Part shown: piece by piece, positions 1 to 7,929 of the stretch
How positions within the stretch are numbered: the first letter of the stretch is position 1
Layout of the letters: each line of letters begins with the position of its first letter
Notes under the pieces: generated by a model
Told to the model about the DNA's origin: nothing
Seen by the model: only the letters and a program-made list of their open reading frames with translations
The model's database searches: none
Program-made: the position numbers and the translations under genes
Assembly (NCBI GenBank): GCA_022775005.1
Contig: JALFJR010000061.1
Span: 1-64,000 of the forward strand
From: Parabacteroides sp.
GTDB lineage: Bacteria; Bacteroidota; Bacteroidia; Bacteroidales; Tannerellaceae
Direction: 5' to 3'
DNA length: 64,000 nt

Positions 1-204
1 CCTATTCATGTTGTGAAACATGTTTTGGATGGTGTATTCCTGTTTTTTAGGGCCTGTCCTTATGTCGAAATGTGTATCGAGGCACAGTGTACATTGAACA
101 CAAGAATGAGTCTTATTCTGAATTCGTCGAACTCACGTTAATTCACAAAATTTGCAACGTGGTTTACCGAATGCTTACGTATATTGATTGCTGATTCTCA
201 ATTA
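1..204. other. Left edge, no supported gene
   Basis: No start-to-stop gene can be supported here. Frame 1 is open from the window edge to a TAA at 139-141 and frame 3 is open from about 51 to a TGA near 192, but neither has a recognisable domain or a convincing start. Either could be the 3' remnant of a gene or transposase lying to the left. Confidence 0.3.
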
Positions 205-206
205 GG

Positions 207-278
207 TAGTCTCGCCGGGAATCGAACCCGGATCTAAAGTTTAGGAAACTTCTATTCTATCCGTTGAACTACAAGACC
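207..278 (-). tRNA. tRNA-Arg (anticodon CCU)
   Basis: Read on the minus strand this folds into a standard cloverleaf. The acceptor stem is GGTCTTG paired with CGAGACT, the anticodon stem is GAAGT/ACTTT around the loop TTCCTAA with anticodon CCT, and the T arm contains GGTTCGATTCC. The discriminator base is A. CCA is not fully encoded (ACCT follows), as is common in Bacteroidetes. It reads AGG codons. A strong promoter lies directly upstream. Confidence 0.93.
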
Positions 279-294
279 AATTGCTAAGAGTGCA

Positions 295-325
295 CAAAAG
301 TAGAATCTTTTCTGCAATCTGCCAA
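295..325 (-). promoter_or_regulatory. Promoter of tRNA-Arg
   Basis: On the minus strand TTG (323-325), a 20 bp spacer and TACTTTTG (295-302) match the Bacteroidetes primary sigma promoter (-33 TTG, -7 TAnnTTTG). The predicted start is about 10 nt before the tRNA 5' end. Confidence 0.75.
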
Positions 326-400
326 GTTTTTGACGATGAGAAGCACAATTATAATAGTTTAGTCTTTTAAGAGATCTCGCTCGTGCTTTTGCAATGGTAT

Positions 401-432
401 AAAAAAGAGGGGATGCTTGTTACAGCATCCCC
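401..432 (-). terminator. Terminator of the ROK regulator gene
   Basis: On the minus strand GGGGATGCT pairs with AGCATCCCC around a short loop, followed by TCTTTTTT. The hairpin overlaps the stop codon of the ROK gene. Confidence 0.75.
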
Positions 433-1631
433 AACAATTTCGAACGAGACAGCAGACAGGCTCCTAAAACCCCTGCTGTATTTCCTAATTTAGATAACTT
501 GATTTGGGTATCGCGACTCACCATGTTGAGTGAGTATTTCTTTACTGCGCTCTTGATGGGCAACAGCAAATACTCGCCTGTCTCTGAAAGCGGACCACCT
601 AAGACCACTAATTCCGGATTGAAGATATTGATTAGGCCGGCGATGCCTTTGCCTAAGTTTACGCCAATCTCTTCTAAAATATCAATCGTCAACATATCCT
701 CCTTGTGAATGGCCTCAATCAAGTCATTAAGGGTAATCTGTTCGCCGCCGGCATCAATCTTTGAGGCAAGAATCGTATTGCTGCCCTCCTTGTAACGCTC
801 TGTGAGCATCCGGCAGAGTGCAGAACCTGAAGCGCCTGTCTCTAAGCAACCTTTCTTTCCGCAATGGCAAAGCACCTCATTGTCGAAGAAACTGAAGTGA
901 CCGAACTCGCCGGAGAAACCGGAGCGACCGTAATATACCTCTCCATTGATGATGATACCCAAGCCTAATCCCCAAGAGACATTGACAAACAGGATGTCTT
1001 TCTCTCCTTGAACCACGCCCTGCATGTATTCGCCAAACGTCATGGAGCGGGTGTCGTTTTCGATAAAAGTCTTGATATGCAGCTTCTCCTCGATGATTTG
1101 CGAAAGTGGATTCTCCTCAAAGTAGAAAATGCTGTAGCTGTAGCCCGTGAAAGGATTTACACGACCGGAGATATTCACGCCCACGCTCAGAATCTTTTCT
1201 CGGGGAATGGGCAACGTGAGAATAAACTCGTTGATAGCGTCGCACAGCCGATCTAAAGCCGCAGGAGTATTCTCGAATTGGTAAGGTACATTTTCCTCAA
1301 TGCGAATCTTGTCACCTTTGAAGTCGAGCACAGCAAAGTTGATGTATTCATTCATGATGTCCACTCCAATGAAGTAGCCGGAAGAGGGGTTAAGCCCGAA
1401 AATACTGGGCTTACGACCGCCAGAGGTTTCTTGTTTTCCGAAATCGACGATGTAACCGTCTTCCTGCAAGTCCATGATCAATTTGGTCACGGTAGGAATG
1501 CTCAAGTTCATTACCTTGCAAACATCTGCGATAGTCGCATCGCCATTAGACATAAAGAAATGGATGATTTTTTTCTTTAATAGTCCGCTTCGTGTGTTAT
1601 CCTCTGAGGACAGCATAAACTTTTGTGTCAT
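420..1631 (-). CDS. ROK family transcriptional regulator
   Basis: A 403-residue protein with an N-terminal winged helix-turn-helix (about residues 15-75) and a C-terminal ROK sugar-kinase-like fold. The ROK part shows the phosphate-binding start FIGVDIMNEYINFAVLDF and the zinc motif CHCGKKGCLE followed by TGASGSAL. NagC/XylR-type members repress sugar genes and respond to a sugar or sugar phosphate; the ligand cannot be read here. It stands alone, with its own terminator across the stop codon, and is divergent from ruvB. The upstream sequence is AT-rich with only a degenerate -7 (TAATTTCG). It could have residual kinase activity, but the intact HTH favours a regulator. Confidence 0.88.
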   Translation of the reverse strand: MTQKFMLSSEDNTRSGLLKKKIIHFFMSNGDATIADVCKVMNLSIPTVTKLIMDLQEDGYIVDFGKQETSGGRKPSIFGLNPSSGYFIGVDIMNEYINFAVLDFKGDKIRIEENVPYQFENTPAALDRLCDAINEFILTLPIPREKILSVGVNISGRVNPFTGYSYSIFYFEENPLSQIIEEKLHIKTFIENDTRSMTFGEYMQGVVQGEKDILFVNVSWGLGLGIIINGEVYYGRSGFSGEFGHFSFFDNEVLCHCGKKGCLETGASGSALCRMLTERYKEGSNTILASKIDAGGEQITLNDLIEAIHKEDMLTIDILEEIGVNLGKGIAGLINIFNPELVVLGGPLSETGEYLLLPIKSAVKKYSLNMVSRDTQIKLSKLGNTAGVLGACLLSRSKLLGML

Positions 1632-1809
1632 GATATTTTTTCGCTTTTGTTGAGTAATACGCGAAATTATAATAAGTTTTTCAATAACTCATGTGCAAAA
1701 AAGGAAATAATTTCGATTTCTGTTTTCTAACTATAAAACGGATTTCTGATTTGTTTGAAATTAGAAATCCATAGGTTTTGTTTATCTTCGCGAGCGTTGA
1801 AAAAACGAT

Positions 1810-2835
1810 ATGGAAGACGAATTTGATATAAGAGAAGCACGCTTACCCGAGAGTGAGCGGGAATATGAGAATGTGCTCCGGCCACTTTCTTTCCGTGACT
1901 TCAGCGGACAGGCGAAGGTGATGGAGAACTTGAAAGTCTTCGTCATGGCTGCCCGTATGCGTAAGGAGGCGCTGGATCACGTGCTGTTGCATGGCCCTCC
2001 CGGATTGGGTAAGACGACACTTTCAAACATTATTGCCAATGAATTAGGTGTTGGCTTTAAGGTGACATCCGGCCCTGTGCTCGACAAACCGGGCGATTTG
2101 GCCGGTGTATTGACCTCTTTGGAGAAAAATGATGTGTTGTTTATTGATGAGATTCACCGATTGAGTCCTATCGTGGAGGAGTATCTCTATTCCGCAATGG
2201 AGGATTACCGGATAGATATTGTCATTGATAAGGGGCCCAGTGCCCGTTCCATCCAGATTGACCTGTCTCCTTTTACTCTGATTGGTGCCACGACGCGCAG
2301 TGGTTTGCTGACCAGTCCGCTGCGGGCGCGCTTCGGCATCAATATGCACTTGGAGTATTACGACATGGGCACGCTGACGCAGATTGTCTTGCGTAGTGCG
2401 GATATCTTGCGGGTGAAATGTGCCCTTGAGGCGGCCCGAGAGATTGCTTCCCGCAGTCGAGGTACACCCCGTATCGCCAATGCGTTGTTGCGCCGGGTGA
2501 GAGACTTTGCCATGGTGAAAGGCAACGGGGAGATTGATAAGGCGATCGCTTGCTTCTCGTTGGAGGCTTTGAACATCGACCGGTATGGCTTGGATCAGAT
2601 TGATAATCGCTTATTGACGACAATTATAGATAAGTTTAAGGGAGGGCCGGTCGGCTTGACCACGATTGCCACTGCCTTGGGTGAGGATCCCGGCACCTTG
2701 GAGGAGGTCTATGAGCCTTTCTTGATCAAGGAGGGATTCTTGAAGCGGACTCCGCGCGGACGAGAGGTGACGGAATTGGCCTATACACACTTAGGACGTA
2801 CCCGTGGCGGTGAGCAGGGTTATTTATTCGATTAA
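1810..2835 (+). CDS. ruvB: Holliday junction branch migration ATPase RuvB
   Basis: RuvB is the hexameric AAA+ motor that, with RuvA, drives Holliday junction migration in recombination repair. At 341 aa it has the usual length. Walker [10 protein letters not shown] is at about 63-71, Walker B DEIH at 113-116, sensor 1 GATTRSG at 159-165 with the arginine finger region PLRARFG just after, and a C-terminal winged helix with the conserved GGPVGL. ruvA and ruvC are not adjacent. It opens a forward run with the flippase (17 bp gap), DUF389 and S46 peptidase genes. A degenerate -7 (TATCTTCG, 1783-1790) precedes it, but no -33 box at proper spacing is seen. Confidence 0.97.
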   Translation: MEDEFDIREARLPESEREYENVLRPLSFRDFSGQAKVMENLKVFVMAARMRKEALDHVLLHGPPGLGKTTLSNIIANELGVGFKVTSGPVLDKPGDLAGVLTSLEKNDVLFIDEIHRLSPIVEEYLYSAMEDYRIDIVIDKGPSARSIQIDLSPFTLIGATTRSGLLTSPLRARFGINMHLEYYDMGTLTQIVLRSADILRVKCALEAAREIASRSRGTPRIANALLRRVRDFAMVKGNGEIDKAIACFSLEALNIDRYGLDQIDNRLLTTIIDKFKGGPVGLTTIATALGEDPGTLEEVYEPFLIKEGFLKRTPRGREVTELAYTHLGRTRGGEQGYLFD

Positions 2836-2852
2836 AAAAGAAGATTGAAGAG

Positions 2853-4325
2853 ATGGCAGGAGGAATGAAACGGTTGGCCAAAGAGACCGCCGTTTATGGA
2901 TTGAGCAGCATCATCGGTCGGTTCTTGAACTGGATGTTGGTGCCGATGTACACCCGTGTCTTGGCGGGTACGGGTGATTACGGGATCGTGACGAATCTGT
3001 ATGGTTGGACGGCGCTTTTGTTGGTGCTTCTGACCTATGGTATGGAGACCGGTTTTTTCCGTTTTATCAATAAGAAAGAGGAGCAGGAGCCGATGCGGGT
3101 ATATGCCTCGGTGCTCTATTGCCTGTTGGGCAGCTCTACGCTATTTGCGGTGCTGGTCTTTGCGCTGCTGCCCTGGATCAGCGGGGCAATGGGTTATGCC
3201 GATCACCCGGAGTTCGTGGGAATGATGGCCGGTATTGTGGCGGTGGATGCCTTTTGTTGCATCCCATTCGCCTACTTGCGTTATTTGGGTAAGGCATGGC
3301 GTTTTGCGGGGATTAAGTTGCTGAGTATCTTCTTGAACATTGCGCTCAATATCTTCTTCCTGTTGGTTTGCCCTTGGCTGCAGAGCCATTATCCGGCGAT
3401 GGTCGATTGGTTCTATCTTCCTGACTATGGGGTAGGCTATGTCTTTGTGGCGAATGTCTTTACCACCTTGTTGACGCTCTTCTGCCTGTTCCCGGACATT
3501 CTCCCGGGCCTGCGGGCAAAATGTAATCCGGTGGTGTTGCAGCAGATCTTGCGCTACTCCTTCCCGATTCTCTTGCTGGGTATCGCCGGCATTTTTAACC
3601 AGACGGCCGATAAAATTCTTTTCCCTTTCCTGTTCGACGATAAGGCGTACGCCAATGAGCAATTGGGCATTTATGGCGCTTGCTTCAAGATTGCGGTGGT
3701 CATGGTGATGTTTACGCAAGCCTTCCGGTATGCCTACGAGCCTTTTATCTTTGCCCGCAACAAGAGCGACGATAACAAACTGGCCTATGCGGAAGCGATG
3801 AAGTATTTCATCCTTTTTGCCCTGTTCATCTTCTTGGGCGTGATGTTCTATATCGACATCCTGAAATACTTTGTGGGACAGGCTTACTATCCGGGCCTGC
3901 GGGTGGTGCCGATCGTGATGTTGGGCGAGCTCTTTTTCGGCATCTATTTCAACCTTTCGTTGTGGTATAAGCTGATTGATGAAACCCGCTGGGGAGCCTA
4001 TTTCTCCTCGATCGGCTGTGTGGCTACGGTGACCATCATCTTGCTTTTCGGCTCGACCTATGGTTATATGGCTTGTGCCTGGGCGTCGTTCTGTTGCAAC
4101 CTCTTGATGATGGTGCTGTCCTATTTCATGGGGCAACGGAAATACCCGATCAACTATGACCTCCGTTCGGCAGCGATCTATACAGCGTTGGCGACTGTTT
4201 TGTATGTGGCCGGCATGTATCTGCCGATTGAGTCGATCATTGGGCGGTTGGCTTATCGTACGCTGCTGTTGGCGGTGTACGCCGGATTTATGTGGAAACG
4301 AGATTTAATGCGCTATTGGAGATAA
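2853..4325 (+). CDS. Polysaccharide/lipid-linked oligosaccharide flippase-like membrane protein (MOP superfamily)
   Basis: A 490-residue protein with about 12-14 hydrophobic segments across its full length. The start KRLAKETAVYGLSSIIGRFL is typical of the Wzx/PST branch of the MOP flippase superfamily. Family members move lipid-linked saccharides across the inner membrane. No glycan biosynthesis genes flank it; it sits between ruvB and a DUF389 gene in one forward operon, so the substrate is unknown. The start ATG follows an AAGAAGATTGAAGAG stretch. Family assignment is solid, substrate is not. Confidence 0.85.
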   Translation: MAGGMKRLAKETAVYGLSSIIGRFLNWMLVPMYTRVLAGTGDYGIVTNLYGWTALLLVLLTYGMETGFFRFINKKEEQEPMRVYASVLYCLLGSSTLFAVLVFALLPWISGAMGYADHPEFVGMMAGIVAVDAFCCIPFAYLRYLGKAWRFAGIKLLSIFLNIALNIFFLLVCPWLQSHYPAMVDWFYLPDYGVGYVFVANVFTTLLTLFCLFPDILPGLRAKCNPVVLQQILRYSFPILLLGIAGIFNQTADKILFPFLFDDKAYANEQLGIYGACFKIAVVMVMFTQAFRYAYEPFIFARNKSDDNKLAYAEAMKYFILFALFIFLGVMFYIDILKYFVGQAYYPGLRVVPIVMLGELFFGIYFNLSLWYKLIDETRWGAYFSSIGCVATVTIILLFGSTYGYMACAWASFCCNLLMMVLSYFMGQRKYPINYDLRSAAIYTALATVLYVAGMYLPIESIIGRLAYRTLLLAVYAGFMWKRDLMRYWR

Positions 4326-4331
4326 ACTGAA

Positions 4332-5690
4332 ATGGAAAAAACTACTTTTTATCAACAGATTAAAGACTTTTTCGTGCGCAACTTCGATTTGCGCCAGGAG
4401 AAAGAGGATGAGCAGGACACTATCGAATCCATTCGCCGCGGCGTGGATTTCAAGGGAACGAACCTGTGGGTCTTGATTTTTGCGACATTCATCGCCTCGT
4501 TGGGTTTGAACACCAACTCGACGGCGGTTATTATTGGCGCTATGTTGATCTCTCCTTTGATGGGGCCGATCATGGGTTTTGGATTGGGCTTAGGTATCTC
4601 CGATTTTGAGTTGATCAAGCGCTCTTTTCGCAACTTGGTGACGGCGGCGCTCTTCAGCGTGATTACCTCTACGCTCTATTTTTGGCTCTCCCCTTTGAGC
4701 GAGGCGCAGAGTGAGCTGTTGGCCCGTACGCAGCCAACCGTCTATGATGTGTTGATCGCCTTCTTCGGTGGTATGGCAGGTATCGTGGCCAGCTCCACGA
4801 AGAACAAAGGCAACGTGATACCGGGAGTGGCAATCGCTACCGCCTTGATGCCACCGCTCTGTACAGCTGGCTTTGGTTTGGCGAGTGGCAATCTCTACTA
4901 TTTCTTCGGAGCCTTCTACCTCTTCTTTATCAATTCAGTCTTCATCTGCTTGGCCACCTATTTAGTGGTTTGCCTGTTGAAATACCCCAAGAAGGTGTTC
5001 TTGGATAAGCAGCGAGAGAAGAAGGTAAAGCGTTATGTCGGTTTGATTGTGCTCTTTACGATTGTGCCTAGCCTCTTCTTGAGTTATAACCTGATTCGTT
5101 CCAGCTACTTCAACGATCGGGTGCGCGACTTCGTAACAGAGGAGTTGAGCTTCCCGAACACGCAGATCTTGAGCCGTGCGGTGACCAACACCCGTGACCA
5201 TAAAGAGGTGAAGGTGGTCTTGATTGGCGAGACGGTGCCCGATGAGCTGATCGCCAATGCCCGTCAGAAGCTGGCTAAATATGGCTTGGAGGGAGTGAAC
5301 CTGATCGTGCAGCAGGGCTTCGGTCAGGAGGCGACGGATATCAACGAGTTGAAGAGCCTCTTGATGCAAGACCTGTATAAGAATAGCGAGGAGGTGCTGC
5401 GGAATCAGACCGTGCAGATCGACTCGTTGCGCAAGGAGGTAGATCGTTATAAGAGCGATCGGAAGTGGGCGGCCGCTTTGATGCCGGAGATGAAGGTGCT
5501 GTTCCCAGCGGTCGAGCAGCTCTCTTGTTCCAACGCCCTCTTGATGCGTGCGGAGCAGGCAAAGCCCGATACCGTGATGTTGGTCTATCTGAAGAGCAAA
5601 GAAAAGGTGAAGGAGGCGGAGCGTAGCAAGATGGTCGAGTGGCTCTCTGCCCGTATCGGAAAACCGAATATTAAATTAATTATAGAGTAA
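4332..5690 (+). CDS. DUF389 family membrane protein
   Basis: A 452-residue protein with a short cytoplasmic N-terminus, a block of about six membrane segments (roughly residues 45-260) and a long C-terminal soluble region with predicted coiled coil (NQTVQIDSLRKEVDRYK). The motif NSTAVIIGAMLISPLMGPI and the second glycine/proline motif IATALMPPLCTAG are hallmarks of the DUF389 family. Its function is not established. It begins 6 bp after the flippase gene and ends 6 bp before the S46 peptidase start, so the three genes are probably co-transcribed. Confidence 0.9.
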   Translation: MEKTTFYQQIKDFFVRNFDLRQEKEDEQDTIESIRRGVDFKGTNLWVLIFATFIASLGLNTNSTAVIIGAMLISPLMGPIMGFGLGLGISDFELIKRSFRNLVTAALFSVITSTLYFWLSPLSEAQSELLARTQPTVYDVLIAFFGGMAGIVASSTKNKGNVIPGVAIATALMPPLCTAGFGLASGNLYYFFGAFYLFFINSVFICLATYLVVCLLKYPKKVFLDKQREKKVKRYVGLIVLFTIVPSLFLSYNLIRSSYFNDRVRDFVTEELSFPNTQILSRAVTNTRDHKEVKVVLIGETVPDELIANARQKLAKYGLEGVNLIVQQGFGQEATDINELKSLLMQDLYKNSEEVLRNQTVQIDSLRKEVDRYKSDRKWAAALMPEMKVLFPAVEQLSCSNALLMRAEQAKPDTVMLVYLKSKEKVKEAERSKMVEWLSARIGKPNIKLIIE

Positions 5691-5696
5691 ACAGTG

Positions 5697-7853
5697 ATGG
5701 TATTACAGCGAGTGAAAGGAATGAGATGGATGTGTGTGGCCCTGTTGGGGCTCTTGGCGACCAGTGCGCTCTGGGCCGATGAGGGCATGTGGGTCTTGCA
5801 AGAGTTGAACAAACAGAACCGGGAGCGCATCAAGGAGTTGGGCTTCCAGTTGCCGATGGAGGCGCTTTATAGCGATACGGATCCCTGTGTGGCCAATGCC
5901 GTGGTGATTTTTGGTGGCGGCTGCACGGGCGTAACGGTGTCAGAGCAGGGCTTGGTGTTTACCAATCACCATTGCGGCTATGGGGCGATCCAGCAGTTGA
6001 GTAGCGTTGAGCACGACTATTTGAAGGATGGCTTCGTGTCGCAAAGCTTGGCGGAAGAGTTGCCGGTGCCCGGTTTGTCGGTGCGCTATCTGAAAGAGAT
6101 GCGCGACGTGAGTGAGCGGATCAATAGTCAGGTTGCGCATATTACAGATGAGTACTATCGCTTGGCGGCTGCCGATTCCATTGGGCGGGTGTTGTGCGAC
6201 TCCGTTGGGCAGAACACGTTCCTAACGGCTGATGTCATACCTTTTTATAATAACAATGCCTATTACTTGGTGGTGTATGAGGTTTTCCGGGATGTGCGCA
6301 TGGTCTTTGCGCCTCCCAGCTCGCTGGGTAAGTTTGGTGGCGACACCGACAACTGGATGTGGCCTCGTCATACCTGCGACTTCTCGGTGTTTCGCGTCTA
6401 TGCCAACAGCGAGAACCGCCCCGCCGACTATGATGCGTCGAACCAGCCCTATAAACCGCGCTACGTGGCGCAGGTCTCTTTGCAAGGCTATGCGGAGCAC
6501 GACTATGCCATGACGATCGGTTTCCCCGGTAACACCAATCGCTACCTCTGCTCTTGGGGTGTGCGGCAAGAGATGGAGCATAACAATAAACCGCGCATCG
6601 AGGTGCGGGGCATCAAGCAGGCGCTTTGGAAAGAGGCGATGCAGGCGAGCGATCAGGTGCGTATCCAATATGCCAATAAATATGCCGGCAGCTCCAACTA
6701 CTGGAAGAACGCGATCGGTATGAACAAAGGCTTGACCCGCTTGGGCGTGATCGCCCGTAAGCAGGCAGAGGAGTTGGCCTTTGCCGACTGGGTGGCGAAA
6801 GATCAGCAACGGGTGGCGAAGTATGGCGAGGTGCTTACGCGCTTGGAGCGGGGCTTCACCTCTACGAATAAACAGATCGATGCCTTGACCTACCTGAACG
6901 AGGCCTTCTCGAACGGCGCGGAGATCTTGCGCTTCACCCGCAAGTTGCAAGGTTTCGACGCAAAAGGCTCAACGCCGGAAGAGAAGCAGCAGTTCTTGGA
7001 AGATCAGGTGAAACCCTTCTTCAAGGATTATGTGCCGCGATTGGATCAAGAGGTGCTGGCGGCCATGCTGGCGATCGTGAGGCTGCGAGTGCCTGCCGCT
7101 TACCTGCCGGATATCTATCAACGCATCGACAAGAAATACAAGGGAGACTATGCCCGCTATGCGGCGGAGCTGTTTAAGAAGACCCATGTGCTCAACTATG
7201 CCGAGGTGGTGGAGATGATCAGCGACTCGAAAGGCTATGCCAAGCTGATGAAAGATCCGGCGCATGAGCTGAGCCTCTCGGTGATGCTGGCTATCTTCGA
7301 CTTGGAGCAGCAGACGGCGGATGCCGCCTACCAGGTTATGGAGGGCGATCGCCTCTATTGGGAGGGGTTGCGTGCCATGTATCCGGAGAAGGCGCTCTAT
7401 TCCGATGCCAACTTCACGATGCGTCTCAGCTATGGTTCGATCGGTGGTTATGAGCCGTATGACGCAGCTTGGTACAATTTTTTCACGACCGACAAGGGCA
7501 TCTTGGAGAAGGCCGATCCTGACAACGACGAGTTCGCCGTGCAGCCGGAGATCTTGGAGCTGGTGCGTAGCCGCAACTTTGGACCTTATGCCAACGCCAA
7601 GGGCGATTTGCAACTCTGCTTCCTGACCAATAACGACATCACCGGTGGCAACTCGGGCAGCCCCGTGTTCGACAAGCAGGCTCGCCTGATCGGTTTGGCG
7701 TTTGATGGCAACTGGGAGGCGATGAGTGGCGACATCGCATTTGAACCGGAGCTGCAACGCTGCATCGCCGTGGATATTCGCTTTGTGCTTTTCGTGATCG
7801 ATAAGTGGGGGCGCTGTCCTCGCCTGATCGAGGAGTTGCAGTTGGCGCGATAA
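5697..7853 (+). CDS. dpp7: S46 family dipeptidyl-peptidase, DPP7 type
   Basis: A periplasmic serine peptidase that removes N-terminal dipeptides. It has a signal peptide (hydrophobic CVALLGLLATSALWA, cleaved before DEGMW), the catalytic histidine in TNHHCGYG (about residue 91), the aspartate in the region GGDTDNWMWPRHTCDFS, and the nucleophilic serine in GGNSGSPVF (about residue 655). The residue separating DPP7 (broad, hydrophobic P1) from DPP11 (acidic P1) is glycine here (AFDGNWEAMSG) rather than arginine, so DPP7 type is inferred. A GTG at 5694 directly precedes the ATG chosen. At 718 aa it matches the family. Confidence 0.93.
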   Translation: MVLQRVKGMRWMCVALLGLLATSALWADEGMWVLQELNKQNRERIKELGFQLPMEALYSDTDPCVANAVVIFGGGCTGVTVSEQGLVFTNHHCGYGAIQQLSSVEHDYLKDGFVSQSLAEELPVPGLSVRYLKEMRDVSERINSQVAHITDEYYRLAAADSIGRVLCDSVGQNTFLTADVIPFYNNNAYYLVVYEVFRDVRMVFAPPSSLGKFGGDTDNWMWPRHTCDFSVFRVYANSENRPADYDASNQPYKPRYVAQVSLQGYAEHDYAMTIGFPGNTNRYLCSWGVRQEMEHNNKPRIEVRGIKQALWKEAMQASDQVRIQYANKYAGSSNYWKNAIGMNKGLTRLGVIARKQAEELAFADWVAKDQQRVAKYGEVLTRLERGFTSTNKQIDALTYLNEAFSNGAEILRFTRKLQGFDAKGSTPEEKQQFLEDQVKPFFKDYVPRLDQEVLAAMLAIVRLRVPAAYLPDIYQRIDKKYKGDYARYAAELFKKTHVLNYAEVVEMISDSKGYAKLMKDPAHELSLSVMLAIFDLEQQTADAAYQVMEGDRLYWEGLRAMYPEKALYSDANFTMRLSYGSIGGYEPYDAAWYNFFTTDKGILEKADPDNDEFAVQPEILELVRSRNFGPYANAKGDLQLCFLTNNDITGGNSGSPVFDKQARLIGLAFDGNWEAMSGDIAFEPELQRCIAVDIRFVLFVIDKWGRCPRLIEELQLAR

Positions 7854-7859
7854 AATAAA

Positions 7860-7901
7860 GACAGGTTTGTTGCGCTGTTCAATAAACCTGTCGTAACTTT
7901 G
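7860..7901 (+). promoter_or_regulatory. glnN promoter overlapping a 9-bp inverted repeat
   Basis: TAACTTTG (7894-7901) fits the -7 consensus, with TTG at 7870-7872 21 bp upstream. A perfect inverted repeat GACAGGTTT (7860-7868) / AAACCTGTC (7884-7892) brackets the -33 box and abuts the -7. It could be an operator for nitrogen control, or an upstream hairpin of the peptidase transcript; there is no T-run, which argues against a simple terminator. Confidence 0.6.
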
Positions 7902-7929
7902 CGAACGCAAACATTAAACAAAAAGAAAT

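Noticed and set aside
3141..4136. A 331-codon open frame on the minus strand
   Set aside because: It lies wholly opposite the flippase gene. Its sequence is rich in H, Q, R and E, as expected for the antisense of a membrane protein, and has no domain.
6222..6950. A 242-codon minus-strand frame within the DPP7-type gene
   Set aside because: Antisense shadow of a well-supported peptidase gene, without any recognisable domain.
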